From NCBI GenBank assembly GCA_033439795.1, contig JAUTDP010000001.1, positions 5,332,001-5,396,000 of the forward strand: 64,000 bases of DNA, read 5' to 3'. This stretch comes from Sordaria brevicollis (Eukaryota > Ascomycota > Sordariomycetes > Sordariales > Sordariaceae). The position numbers were made by a program, and so were the translations under genes. The notes under the pieces are model-generated. The model worked only from the letters and a program-made list of their open reading frames with translations. It was not told the origin of the DNA and did no database searches. Each line of letters opens with the position of its first letter. Within the stretch, counting starts at the first letter, position 1. Below are positions 23,316 through 34,078 of the stretch, piece by piece.

Positions 23316-25590
23316 TCAGGATGAGAGACTACCAGAGGTTCCTTCGTCGTGTTTTGCGCTGCTCAAGATGCGATTCAACCATTTCCGTTTTCCCTTCGAA
23401 GGTTTGTTGCTGTCGGTAATGTGCTCTGGCGGAGACTCATTTGGCTGTTCGTCGAGTGGAAGACACCAATCAGAGGTCCACCAATCTGGAAATGAACCCT
23501 CCAACTCAAAGATATTGTTTTGTAAATTGGAATACCAACCTGGAAATGAACCCTCCAACTCGAAAATATCTTCATGTAAGCTGGAATCTGCCGGTTGATA
23601 AATTTTCAACCACAAATGCCGTCCATTAGACCCTCGTGAGGATTTTGGTTTGATCGTGACCGCCACATCAAGGAGAGCTTGACCCATGAAGTGCTCACCA
23701 ACAACCTCAAAGACATATTCCCCCCACCAGCGACGAATCACTGCAGGTTGTCCAAGCCAAGCAATGTCAATAACTGCCTCACTTATTTCACTCGATGTAA
23801 AGGAATCCTCGCTAGCATTCTTAGGACATTCGTTACACCCAGTGTTGACAAATATTCGTCTTCGTGCCCCTGGGTCAGTGAATCCGTAAATTCCGTAAGC
23901 CCTTTTTGCTCTGCCACGCTAGCAATCATGAAAACGTCCAGCAACAAACAGAGATATGAGCTCCCTGATGTGTTGCCTGCCTTCCAGGTAGCACCCCAAA
24001 GAGCGATACACCACGAATCCCATTTTTGGCCTTCCTCATTGCGCGTTAGAAACCTCAATGCTCCGTAGGTGTCAAAGGCTATAGGTCCTTGAAGTGGTGA
24101 TGTCTGTCCCGAGTTTGTGAAATCGTATCTTTTAGGGTAACCTGTTGCACACCATTTGGGTTCCCCAAAATAAGCAGCGTATTCAAGGTCGGTAGCGGGA
24201 CTGAGGGAGTGCGGGTATGCCCGAGGAGAACGGATTCTCTCTCCTTTGTTCACTTTCAGTCTGATACCCGGGATGATTCTGTCGTAGTTTGTCGTAATCC
24301 CGAGGTAATTGATAGCACCAGGCGTTAGTGGAGGTTTGTAAGGTTGGGAATAACGATAATATATCCTGACGTTTGTGAGTTGAGCATTCGAGAAGTCAAA
24401 GTCAGAGGTAGTCTCATCACTGGTGTCCCATCCCGAATCGGAACTTCTTCGAATGATCTTGTTGGATCCTGGCGTGACGACCGAAAGTTGATGGTTGGCA
24501 ATACGGTAGAATTCGTAAGGTTTGGTTGAATGGCGAACGTGTTCAAGATCCATGGCAGGGATTGCTATCTTATTATTGCACCAATCTCCAAGGGGATCAC
24601 GGGATTCGCAAGAAAGAATACCCAGATATTGGCTTTTGAGGTCGGGTCTCAAAGGAGGACAAAGATAGAGGCGCATTTTGAGAACTTTCGCAGATGGCGT
24701 CAGGACAGAATTTGCCCCAGATCTCGAACTATTTTCAGCCAAGAATCCAGGAGCCACAATTGCGCCAGAGAATGCGAAGTCTCTTGGTGACTCTGCAAGT
24801 AGGTTATTGTCGTCGCTAGTATGCTGGAAGGCAAGAATGGACTGGTCATTGGTGGCTCTCAGGATCTCTTGCTGCAATCGGAAAAAGGCCTTGGAACCCT
24901 CTCCGTAGAGCAAGGGCATGTTGACACCAAAGATTCCAAGCAGGCAATATGCCTCGTCCTCGACCCGCTTTGTTGATCTTCTCGAGGCCCAGGAGAACCG
25001 CTGCGCAACGCTGTACTGGTCTACTTTGAGCGCAGATCAGTGGTAGGTAACGATGTGTCGCCCCTTTCCAGAAGATCTTGAGGTATTCCAGTGGCCTCAA
25101 ATATCTTGTTGGCCAGTAACTCATGGCCTCTCCAGCCTATTTTCTGCCATTTGGTGTCAAAGAAAACGACAATCTTTGGAGCAAGCAGCTCTTGTAGTGT
25201 CCATCCTCTCGTAAACCAACGGCTGTTCTCGAAGCGGACGGAATCTGCATCTGCCTTGATGACATCTGAAATGTAGGCATAGCAGATTTCGGAGTCATTA
25301 TACCACCGAAACATGGAATTGATGGCTTCTGACAGTTCAGCGCTGCTGCTCTTGTCAATACAGCAAGTGTCGATCCACACCCAGTCGAATCCGTCACAAG
25401 CAGCTTGCTCACAGCTGCGCTTGACCTTGAAGAATCCCTTCTTTTGCTGTGGTAAAGGCTTCTCTTGGTCACAGACATCTCCGTAAAGGATCTCTTCATC
25501 TTCCCATGTATGTGACAAGATGGCATAGGGTGGGGTATCTTGGTCGTAAAAGGTTGTCAAGCGGAGGGTGTGGACATTGAGGAGCTGCAT
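23316..25590 (-). pseudogene. HET-domain (heterokaryon incompatibility) gene, frame-disrupted
   Basis: The start MQLLNVHTLRLTTF at 25590 and the motifs YAILSHTWEDEE, FDWVWIDTCCIDK, WFTRGWTLQELLAP, SWASRRSTKRVEDEAYCLLGIF and MPLLYGEG identify the HET fold of the large NLR-type and HET-only family. The protein does not read through. After DLRSK a stop at about 25,024 forces a change of frame near 25,025-25,035, although the two halves join without any gap in the usual HET spacing, so a single lost or gained base fits better than an intron. A second change is needed between about 24,000 and 23,800: frame one ends at 23783, while the tail (RRIFVNTGCNECPK, IRRWWGEYVFEVV) is open only from 23918 downward. 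No good GTRNGT donor is present there. HET proteins trigger allorecognition cell death. This copy is probably inactive unless unusual introns exist. Confidence 0.75.
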
Positions 25591-25919
25591 GGTTGGTGAA
25601 GGCCGTGTGTCAAAGAGGGTATTGCTTGGAGTTTAGATGTAGTAGTCCGTCGGATGAGAATGAAGCAACGTGGCATTGGAGGTTGTTGGAGCAAGATCGA
25701 CTCTGGTAAACTTCACATTTCATAACATATCCTCAGCTGAGGGGAAGAGAGGGGCATGATAATCTGTTCCCACAGCGTTGCAATCACCCAATCAGTTTAC
25801 TCTGGCCCCGATGTCGCATTTGATGAATTGTCCTTGACTTGTTCGTGGCCAATGGCGCGCGTTGGGAGAGAATGGCCCCCATCCATGAAGCCGAATGAGA
25901 TTGTCGTAGAAACGAAGCC
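25591..25919. other. Spacer between two HET genes
   Basis: This 330-bp region lies between the start of the first HET gene and the stop of the second. It must hold the promoter of the first, since both run on the minus strand. Nothing else is seen. Confidence 0.5.
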
Positions 25920-28114
25920 TCAAACCAAATGCACAACTGTTGGTTCAGCCTTCCAAATAAGATCGCTCCCGCCATAATGCTTCGGTGGCATATTCCTAAA
26001 CCAAACGAAGCCCACTCTAGTGTAAGTTGTGTGTTGACCTAGCACCGGCAACACCGCCAAGCCCAACGGTGGCTCGTCGACAGCTCCTTGGATGACCATA
26101 CAAAACAGTTCCTTCGCGGGCGGCTCTGCATGATGCAGCTGTTGGTCATACTGAAGGTTCCCAACCTCTTTGCCATCTCGATCATGTAAAGTCGCCATGG
26201 GTAGTAGGTCAAGCGCTCCCTCTGTTATCTCTCTCGGTGTGACCTCCAATATCCTCGCCTTCATCGTGATCTTTACGCTGGAGACCTCACCATATGCCCC
26301 TAGCAAGGTGTTCCCACTACCCGGGCTTGAGACTTCCAGTACCTCGCAGCAAGGCTTCAGCACAATTAACAGTCCTTGGTGGGAACCGTACAAGGTGAGT
26401 GGCCCCATAAACCTCGCCCACGACCACGATGGCAGTTTGTCCGAGACGGGTTCGTCGGGCCACCCAGACAGTAGCCGTTTGCGCCTGTACCACAGAAGCC
26501 CCAATAGAAGATCCTCTTTCCACAACCCGGCCAGATACTGGTAGCCGGTCGCGCTGGCGAATGTCCGAGCAAGTCCCGCCAACGCTGGAAGCTTATCTGA
26601 TGTGTAAGTCAACTTGCGTTGGCTGTATTCTCCCACGAGGGTATACCACTGTGCCATCCTAACCGCCAACTCCAATTCTCTTTCGGACCACTCAGGAGGG
26701 TAGACAAACTCCCTACTTCCTTTGATGCCACGGAACGCCAATTTGAAGGGTGTGTGGATGTCAATGGCTTGCTTGAGACGGTTGGTCAGAGGCGGAGTGT
26801 ACTTGGCGTCCTGCCGATACGTACTTTGCCTACATTCCCAATAGACTTGCTGCGCACCATAGTGAATAATTCGCGGTGACAGAACTTTCTCTTGCAAAAC
26901 CCAGCCTCGGGTATCCAGTGGGCTGTGGTTGGCTTGCTCAATCAAAAAACTCGGGTCGATGATGTAGATCTTTCCTCGTGGGATAGTTGGTTCACTCTTG
27001 GAGGAGTATTCGAGTTGGCAAATGGATGTACCCGACACGGCACGAGCAATGAAGCATCCATCTCGAGCGTTGCGGGCGGCGCGAGCGGCGATGGTCAAGT
27101 AGCTGCGGCCATAGACTTCTCCCATCGTCATGGATTCCTTTTCCCAGTCTTCCCTAGAGTCTTGGATGATGCAGAGCGAATCAATCCACAGGTATCGTAT
27201 GTTCAGGGAACGGGTGATCTGGACAGCCTGCTTAAAGGTGGGAGGAAGCGATGACATATGAATGGTATCCATATGTATTGAGATATTCTTGGTTTTGTCA
27301 TGACGGGTACTTCCCCTCCCCAGCAATGACTCAAAGTAATGTAAGGGGCAAGCATCCCATTCGATTCTAGGAGTCGTGGTTCATGTCCGCTGTTCGGCGA
27401 CCCGAGGTCTAAAACGCGTGTTGGTAACGGAGGAAATGCCTTTAGATTGCAATGCGAATGCTGATCTAAGCACTCTTGCAAGCACCGTTGAATGAAGATC
27501 ATATCTTCTGGCGAGCTTCCGTCTGTCATGGGCAATGGCCTTCCAGTGATCCCACCATGCCATGAGGCAGAATCAACTTCTCTCCGTCAACATAGGTCAG
27601 GGAGTACAAAAACTAGGGGCAGCCATGTGTGCCTGTACTGACCTTCCTCCGCATAAACATGTAGCCGGCCAGAAAGGGCAAGTTGGCAGTCAGGATGCAG
27701 GGTCGGGTCGACGGTCTCGTCGTCACTTTCGCAGTCAGGGACCTCGCCAGATGTGTAGACGTCCATGTAGTCGAGGTAGGAAGTTCCTCTGTCGATTGCC
27801 GCCAATCCACAAGCTGAAAAGGATATCTCTCTGCCTGGGTACTCCTCAGAAACACGCTCCAGTACCTGGGCTCCTGTGACAATACCGTCAACTGACTTGC
27901 ACTGACCAAGAGCAGTCCATATGAAACCGCACAATTGGCATCCAGCTTCCACGGATTGCTTCAACGCCAAGTAGCTGGGCTGGTGAGGTTGGGCCGTGTC
28001 TCCTTTCATCTCAGTCAGCGAAAGACGTTTGCACAGATTGCAGAGTGATGATGCCCCGTTTTCCATGGTGTAAACAGACGTGAGCATGAACAAAGGTGTT
28101 TCCACAGGAACCAT
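25920..28114 (-). pseudogene. Second HET-domain gene, one internal frame break
   Basis: A second, unrelated HET subclass. The N-terminal part has paired Cys motifs (LCNLC, CQLC) typical of the group. A small intron starts GTCAGT at about 27,643 and most simply ends at an AAG acceptor near 27,583. After it come GRPLPMTDGSSPED, then the HET core PYITLSHCWGG, SSLPPTFKQAV, YLWIDSLCIIQDS, YGRSYLTIAA, and DTRGWVLQEKVLSPR. The core is split: frame one carries SHCWGG and stops at 27203, frame two carries everything from KNISIHMD on. The switch lies close to a run of four T (27,293-27,296), with normal HET spacing on both sides, so a one-base deletion is the simplest reading. Start candidates are 28114, 28087 and 28066 (MENGASS). 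It could be a real pseudogene or an assembly error. Confidence 0.75.
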
Positions 28115-28488
28115 CAGGCGTAAGGGAATGTCATGGAGCAGAGTCAAATAAGATTGGTGTATGAGAGCGAGGTAGCATTGCAGGTGCCACTATGAATGAC
28201 AAGAGATTAGGGAATTTGATGCCCAAAAAGCCGGGGGATGCAGCTTATCTATAGCCACGAGCACAAGCACCCAAGCCACAGGTGTGCTTTGCAGACTGGT
28301 ATTCTCATAACCGTTGCTGCCAAAATCATCACCACTGTTCTCGGCCGAGTAGCCCCACCATAAATAGATCAATGATTGATGACTTGACGTTTTGCCGGAC
28401 AAAAAAGAGCGTGTTTCCACAATCCAAGAATTGAGAAAATGACCGCGAGAGTAGGCAATGAGAAATAAAAAACCTACCTTGCCTTGTA
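28115..28488. other. Intergenic, promoter side of the second HET gene
   Basis: About 370 bp between the HET gene starts and the dehydrogenase stop. No frame or motif of note. Confidence 0.45.
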
Positions 28489-29868
28489 CTACTCCGTCTT
28501 CTTCAGATAGTGCAAGTTGACTGGAGTGATGGCTTCTTTGCCCCCTGATACGGCCATGATATTCCTCATGCTCAGCTCTTCGAAGCCGATATGCGTCTCG
28601 ACCGTACCGCCAGCATTATGGCATGTCAGCATGACTCTTCCAGGGTGGTTGAAGTTGGATTTTGCATGTTGAGTGTGGTCGGTGACGACGTCTTGTTCTC
28701 CAAATGCCATTTTGACCAGCCTCGAATTCACCTTTGGCTCCTCAGCATGCACATCCAATGCCGCGGCACTGATCCTTCCGTCTTCCAGCGCATCTGCCAG
28801 TGCTTCTTCATCGACCAAGCTTCCCCTTGCAACGTTCACGAACCTCGATCCCTTCTTGACGTGTTTTAGGGCATCCGAAGTGATAAGAGGTTTTCCATCA
28901 GGGGAAGCAGGGGTGCAGAGCACCGCACAGTCGGACGCAGCCAGCAGAAGCTCGAGACTGGGGTAATATGTAGCCCCAAGAGAGGACTCCAGGGACGCAG
29001 GCTTGCGAACCACATCGTAGTATGCGATTCGCATACCGAAGGAAGGGTTTCCGAATCTGGCAGCAATCTGCTGGCCAATGTTACCAAAGCCTATGAGGCC
29101 GAGGACATGGTTGCGAGGGTTATGGGAGACGGCTGTGGCGAGCGAGTGGCATGCTTGGAACGTTTTCCCAGTCGTGGCGTCGGACCCAGAAGAAGCCTTG
29201 AGGAAGTATGGTAATGTCGCAGCGCCCATGCACCATGGCAGGTGTCGGAAGGTCGAAATAACCATGGCGACGGCAAAGTCGGCCACAGCTTCGGCGGCAG
29301 CGAGCCCGGAGTTGCAGTAGATGATACCTGGAGTCCTTCAGTCAGCCCAACTTTGCCTATTGCAATGAAGTGGTTCCATTCTTGTTTCCCACGTACCTCT
29401 TTCTCCCAGAAGCTTTGTATCTGCCCAGTCAAAGCCTGCCCCAGCGCTAGCAAACACCTCGACCGAGGAGGGTAGCAAGCTAATGAGCTCAGCGTCCCAA
29501 CGACCCATCTCGCCACCAGTGCCCCAAAATGGACGGAATATGGCACTGAAGTCGCCCCATCGCCGTTCTTGTAATGCCTTCTTGAACTCGCCACGGTCCC
29601 TCTCGGCGGTACTCGGTCGGATAACCTCAAAGGCTTGGCTGAACTCGGTATATGTCGCGGGATTGTACTTGATGGGATCACCGATATGGAGAACAATGGG
29701 CCGGCGTCTCTCAGATTGGTCTTTCTGTGGTGGTGGTCGTAGCGGGATCGTGCTCATGGAAGCGGTAGGGGTGAGACTTGGGAGAAGCGGCGCGGGCGAG
29801 GAGGACCGTGGAGTCGATGCCAGCACTGGTGTGCTCCCAGGGATCGGTGTGTTGAAGGGCTCTGCCAT
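28489..29868 (-). CDS. D-isomer-specific 2-hydroxyacid dehydrogenase (glyoxylate/hydroxypyruvate reductase type)
   Basis: Exons 29868-29397 and 29327-28489 flank a 69-nt intron (GTACGT donor, CCAG acceptor) and encode 436 aa. The first 60 residues are Pro/Ser/Thr-rich and probably disordered. The catalytic core then shows the substrate-domain FASAGAGFDWADT and NSGLAAAEAVADFA, the Rossmann GLIGFGNIGQQIA, the catalytic Arg in VNVARGSLVDEEAL, the Glu in VHAEEP and the active-site His in TCHNAGGT. All catalytic residues are therefore present. It should reduce glyoxylate, hydroxypyruvate or a similar 2-oxoacid with NAD(P)H. The exact substrate is not readable. A slightly unusual feature is a HAEEPKVNSRLVKMAFGEQD loop, longer than in short bacterial members. 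Confidence 0.92.
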
Positions 29869-30869
29869 TGATAAAAGGCGTGTTTTCTGTGGCTCTTTGG
29901 GTTTCCTTGCAACTTGCGGCGTGCCTGATGCGTGTTCTTTGGGAATCTGGAGAAGAGAAAGAGTTGGACAGTTCGTTTGCGTCTATTTTTGGGATCTTCG
30001 TCGCGATCAACCCAACTGGAAACAGGACAGGTCTTTCCTGAAAGGGAACAAGCAGCGGAAAAAATTTCAAAGTAAATTGATCTGGGAAGGAGCAGAAGTC
30101 ATTGTATTTGTTCCTTCTCCTTGATATGGAGCTGTTGTAGTTGGGAAGCAACGAACATAAGAGGCCCTAGCCGTAGAGGTACCCAATTCCGTTTGTCATG
30201 CACGGCAGGTTGCCAGGTACAGATGGGCCCAAGCGAGATCGGCGCCGTTACAGCGCTGGGGTCCAATGCATGATCCCTGAAGCCAGCATTATAGCGCCTT
30301 CCGAAGTTCTCTTTCCTGACGAAACACCAATTATTCAACCGTAGAAGGAAAGAATAGCCAGCCGCATCGTCCCCAACCATGGAACATCTCATGATATTCA
30401 CTCAATCATTATGAGAGTGAGACTAGCTCCAAACAGCACCACTCATCATTGGCAACTAGATGAACGCTTTGACCGGTTTCTGAAAAAAATTATCCATGCG
30501 CATTAACACCATGGTTGTGTCGGATGTGGGACTTGAAGCGATACCAAGCGCTGTCATGTAACGACATCCCCTTCCGATGGGACTCTCTCAGGCAAATGAT
30601 ACCACCTATCGCCAGGCTCTTCAGCGTCAACATCAGGGTTCGGCCCGAGGCCCGTTAACTCGCGATGATATAGACCGGAAACGTGTTGAAGTTCTACGAC
30701 ACTGTTATCTTCTGGGTGTGAACCATAGAGGTACCATAGAAACTGGACCGCGTTGGTTCCTGCTTTGGCGTCCCTCGTTGGATATTTCAAATATTTCCTT
30801 CTTTTTGCCTTGATCAACATCATTCCCTGCCTCTACCAGGTAGATCGCAGAATCTCCAAGACTTCCGAA
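29869..30869. other. Intergenic, no gene recognised
   Basis: This 1-kb stretch holds the promoter of the dehydrogenase gene (minus) and the 3' flank of the next minus-strand gene. No convincing coding frame. Confidence 0.45.
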
Positions 30870-31964
30870 TCACTCACCTCTCTCCCTCCCACTACCACTA
30901 CGACTACCCAGAACCAACTCGTCAACCCAAACAGATAACCAACTCATCCACCACCAACTCCTAACCCACCACCCCTCAAGAACTTTCACATCTCCTTCCA
31001 CCAACGCATTCAGCTCCACACTCTGCCGAATCCTCCTCACCTCCCGCTTACACCTCTGCAGACTAACTAGCCAAATAGTACTAAACAACGCCGACCAACA
31101 CGCCATTCCAAGAACAGCCATTAGCGCTGTCCATGCCGCTTTGTTAAAGACAGCATCTTGGGTTGAGGGCTCGAAGGCTTTGGCGACGATGGTTCTAAGT
31201 GTAATCGTTAGTGAACGACCTTCGACTTCTCGTCTCCAAACGCGAGAAGGGCTAGGAAAAAAGTGGAAGGGAAAGCAACAATTGTAGAGAGAACTCACAA
31301 AAGCCCAACAACCCCCCACTCCACCACCACCCTCCCTACCCTCCATCCAGGGGACATCAAATGCAGCATGGTCTCCGCCAGCGCGAGGTGCAAGAGGGCA
31401 TAACTGCGGTAAGTCCTTGCCGTCCAGAAGTTGGAAGGGAGGAGGATTTCCCTGTGGGGTGGGATGTCTTGTTCTGCTGTTTACGATGTCAACATCATAC
31501 CCAACGCAGTAAACCAGTCGTGTCTGGATGGTGGCAAGGCAAGTAACGGGGTGGGTGTACGTACGCATATCCATCATCTCCAAAACTTCTCTATAGGCAT
31601 CCAACCTGTTCAGATCACGCTCCTTCTCTTCTCTTTCAGTTCCCCCTTCTTCTTCTCCTTTGCCTTCTCCCTCGGAGCCAGAACCAAAACTATCCTCCCC
31701 CAATACCTCCCCCAACAGCGCCTCCCACACCGGCAAATACAACCTCAAACTCAACACCGACAACTTGATATAAGTATGACAGCAACAAGCGAGATCATAA
31801 TCGCTTTTTAGAGCTCGGATTTCCCGGTTGAGGGTGCGGAGGTAGTAAGTCGCTATCGGGTCTTCGGAGTCGTCGTCCTGGCCCCAGCGGGGCGGGTGAG
31901 AAGGGAAAAGGAGGGGATCGTCAAAGACGTCCCTATCGCGGTTGTGGAAGAATGGAGTTGTCAT
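30870..31964 (-). CDS. Hypothetical membrane protein
   Basis: I read three exons, 31964-31561, 31403-31299 and 31194-30870, totalling 277 aa in frame. The introns begin GTACAC and GTGAGT. The long frame that runs through both introns on this strand is misleading, since it replaces the second exon with a Gly-rich frame. The N-terminus (MTTPFFHNRDRDVFDDP) is cytosolic and acidic, with a Glu/Gly/Ser-rich stretch near residues 95-120. Exon 2 supplies ALLHLALAETMLHLM and VVVEWGVVGLL. Exon 3 has a clear membrane span (TALMAVLGMACWSALFSTIW) and a Trp-rich segment near the C-terminus. I recognise no family. Intron 1 (about 158 nt) is the least certain part. Confidence 0.6.
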   Translation of the reverse strand: MTTPFFHNRDRDVFDDPLLFPSHPPRWGQDDDSEDPIATYYLRTLNREIRALKSDYDLACCCHTYIKLSVLSLRLYLPVWEALLGEVLGEDSFGSGSEGEGKGEEEGGTEREEKERDLNRLDAYREVLEMMDMRTYTHPVTCLATIQTRLVYCVGYDVDIVNSRTRHPTPQGNPPPFQLLDGKDLPQLCPLAPRAGGDHAAFDVPWMEGREGGGGVGGCWAFVSSLYNCCFPFHFFPSPSRVWRREVEGRSLTITLRTIVAKAFEPSTQDAVFNKAAWTALMAVLGMACWSALFSTIWLVSLQRCKREVRRIRQSVELNALVEGDVKVLEGWWVRSWWWMSWLSVWVDELVLGSRSGSGRERGE

Positions 31965-32500
31965 TTTGAGTTTCTGCCATCGATTTGACCGGAAATGAGA
32001 GGGTTGGAGGAGCATGATAAGGAAAAGGCCTTGGTTATAAAAGGGTTTGCGAACATTTAATGCTCCGGGGAATGTCACGACTATGGCCAAGGCAAGAATG
32101 GATGGATCAATATCCTTGGGGTTAATGTATCATGAGAAGGCAAGCAACGAGGTTAATTGATGGTGGTGATGCATTCCGATTCTATTCCCCGTGCCGTTTA
32201 TTCCATGGCCCCCCAACTGTATGTTTGTCTTCAAGATTTCTATACCTGAGTTCATCGCGCCCTCTCTCCATTGTCATGACACTTTACTCAATGTCCCATC
32301 GTCTTCCTACGAAACACCTGTATCAGCCGTGTGCCTTCTCAGGCCCTAGGCCCAGCCAGAGTCATGCTGGACTCCAAGCCCTCATATCAAGTCCCAACTC
32401 TCAGGCCATGCTTCATCAGCTCTCCATACTCCTCATCCCCTCACTAGCGATAAGCCGTGTTTCCAACCTCATCCATACCCCTTCACCCATCACCTACCCA
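31965..32500. other. Short intergenic region, no gene recognised
   Basis: Between the membrane-protein start and the GH64-like stop. The sequence downstream of the latter is C-rich on the plus strand. No feature supported. Confidence 0.4.
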
Positions 32501-34078
32501 TTACCCAACCCAAACATTCCCCCCACCAACCTCCACCACCCAAACTTCCACCTCTCCGCCCTCCACCTTCCCACTCTGATCCCTCCCCCCATCTCTACAC
32601 ACATCATCGTACGCAAACGCGTACCCCTTCCCGTCCGCATTCCACTCGTGCACCACCCTCGCATAGTGATTCGTCGGTCTCCCGTCAAGGTGCCAGCGAT
32701 AAAACGTCGATTCGTCCGACGGCTGGTCTTCGCAGTCTATGATTGAGCTACGCTGAAAAGCGGCGGCGAGACGGGGGATGATGGCGTTGCGCACGGCATT
32801 TGGGCCTGTGGTGAATGGGCCGGAGTTGCACCCGAAAATGTCGGCGGTTGTGGGCTTATGGAAGGGTTCAGAGCCGATTAGAAGAGGGTCGGAGGGGTTA
32901 CTGGGGATGTGACCTGTTAAAATGCCGGGGCCGGCTTGGGTGTTGATCCGGAGGTGGTGTGTTTCATGTTGGGGTTGGGGTTGAGGACGGGGAGGAGGGG
33001 GTGGTGGCTGTTGCTGGTAGCCGGGGTATTGATACTGCTGGGGTTGTTGGCCTGGGTAATACTGCTGCTGCTGTTGCCCGGGATAACCATAGTTCTGCTG
33101 GCCATTGTGGCCATGGCTGTGATGATGATAATGATCATGAAACCTTTGCAACACATGGCGTATCCCAAACCTAGGCGGAGCACCGTTTGGACCATCTCCC
33201 GGACGAGGTCCAGGCGGGGGTCCAGGCGGCCGATCAACACCCGGTACATCACCCGGTCTCGGGCCCGGCGGAGGACCCGGGGGCTTATCCGGACCGAAAC
33301 CACCAAATGCTGCACCATTTCCATGCCCATGCCCCCCATTGCATCCCTTCCCAAAATGACAATACCTCTCCCAAACCCTATCAACCAACGGCTCAAAATA
33401 CCCCTCAAACTTAGCCCCCACCGCATCACCATGCGTCGGCGCCAACACCCTCAACGGCCTATCCATCCCCGGCCTTTGAACAATCAACTTCTCCCACGGC
33501 CACCCGTCCCTGGCCGTCTGCTCCCTCAACCCATTCGCGATCCTCTCCAGCCCATCCGGTCGCATGCCCGAAACATGCTGCAGCCTCCTCGTTCCCCTTT
33601 CCACGAGCGTCAACGCGATCGGCAGCCTCGGCACGAAATCCACATACGAGATGTTGGCAAAAAGCTGGTGGTCGTTGAGCGTGAACTCGCAAAAGGCAAA
33701 GTTGACGTCGCGGTTGGGATCGCTCGGGTTGAGGACCGAGGGCTCGACCAGCGCCGCGCCGCCGCCGGGCCCGCCGGGGTTGAGCATGAACTTTAGCTTC
33801 TTGTCGCCTTGGCAGAACCAGATGCGGCCGCCGGCGATGCGCGGGATGGTGACGACGGTTGGGTGGGGGCCTGGAGGGACCGGGATGGCGCAGTCGACGG
33901 GGAAGGGTTGGAGGATTTTCCCCGGAGGAGGCGAGGGGGGGAAGTAAGTGGTTCTGCCGTCGGACTGGATGAAGACGCGGGCCATCGAGGGGATGGCGAG
34001 GCCGGTGATGTAGGCATGGATGGGGATGTGCGGGGTTGGCGAGGTGTTGACGAGGTGTATTGTTAGTGAGGTCGGCAT
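32501..34078 (-). CDS. GH64-like beta-1,3-glucanase with Pro/Gln/His-rich insertion
   Basis: The first ATG of the frame is at 34078 (MPTSLTIHLVNTSP), giving 525 aa in one exon. The first half has features of the GH64 fold: YITGLAIPSMARVFIQSDG, GGRIWFCQGDKKLKFMLNPG, PNRDVNFAFCEFTLND and NISYVDFVPRLPIALTL. The end (STFYRWHLDG, YARVVHEWNADGKGYAFAYDD, DQSGKVEGG) also fits. GH64 enzymes cut beta-1,3-glucan to laminari-oligosaccharides. Two oddities stand out. There is no signal peptide, although most family members are secreted. A roughly 150-residue low-complexity block, including two PPGPPPGPRPGD repeats and His/Gln/Tyr/Pro tracts, interrupts the domain. The protein may act on the cell's own wall after unconventional release, or may have lost catalysis. 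Neither is shown. Confidence 0.8.
   Translation of the reverse strand: MPTSLTIHLVNTSPTPHIPIHAYITGLAIPSMARVFIQSDGRTTYFPPSPPPGKILQPFPVDCAIPVPPGPHPTVVTIPRIAGGRIWFCQGDKKLKFMLNPGGPGGGAALVEPSVLNPSDPNRDVNFAFCEFTLNDHQLFANISYVDFVPRLPIALTLVERGTRRLQHVSGMRPDGLERIANGLREQTARDGWPWEKLIVQRPGMDRPLRVLAPTHGDAVGAKFEGYFEPLVDRVWERYCHFGKGCNGGHGHGNGAAFGGFGPDKPPGPPPGPRPGDVPGVDRPPGPPPGPRPGDGPNGAPPRFGIRHVLQRFHDHYHHHSHGHNGQQNYGYPGQQQQQYYPGQQPQQYQYPGYQQQPPPPPPRPQPQPQHETHHLRINTQAGPGILTGHIPSNPSDPLLIGSEPFHKPTTADIFGCNSGPFTTGPNAVRNAIIPRLAAAFQRSSIIDCEDQPSDESTFYRWHLDGRPTNHYARVVHEWNADGKGYAFAYDDVCRDGGRDQSGKVEGGEVEVWVVEVGGGNVWVG

Noticed and set aside
31305..31560. Read-through frame of the membrane-protein gene with a Gly-rich segment
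   Set aside because: An alternative middle exon with proper donor and acceptor gives a coherent helical segment and keeps frame, so the read-through is intronic or wrong-frame.
32132..33796. Plus-strand open frames opposite the GH64-like gene
   Set aside because: Arg/Pro/His-rich mirror frames without start context or domain.
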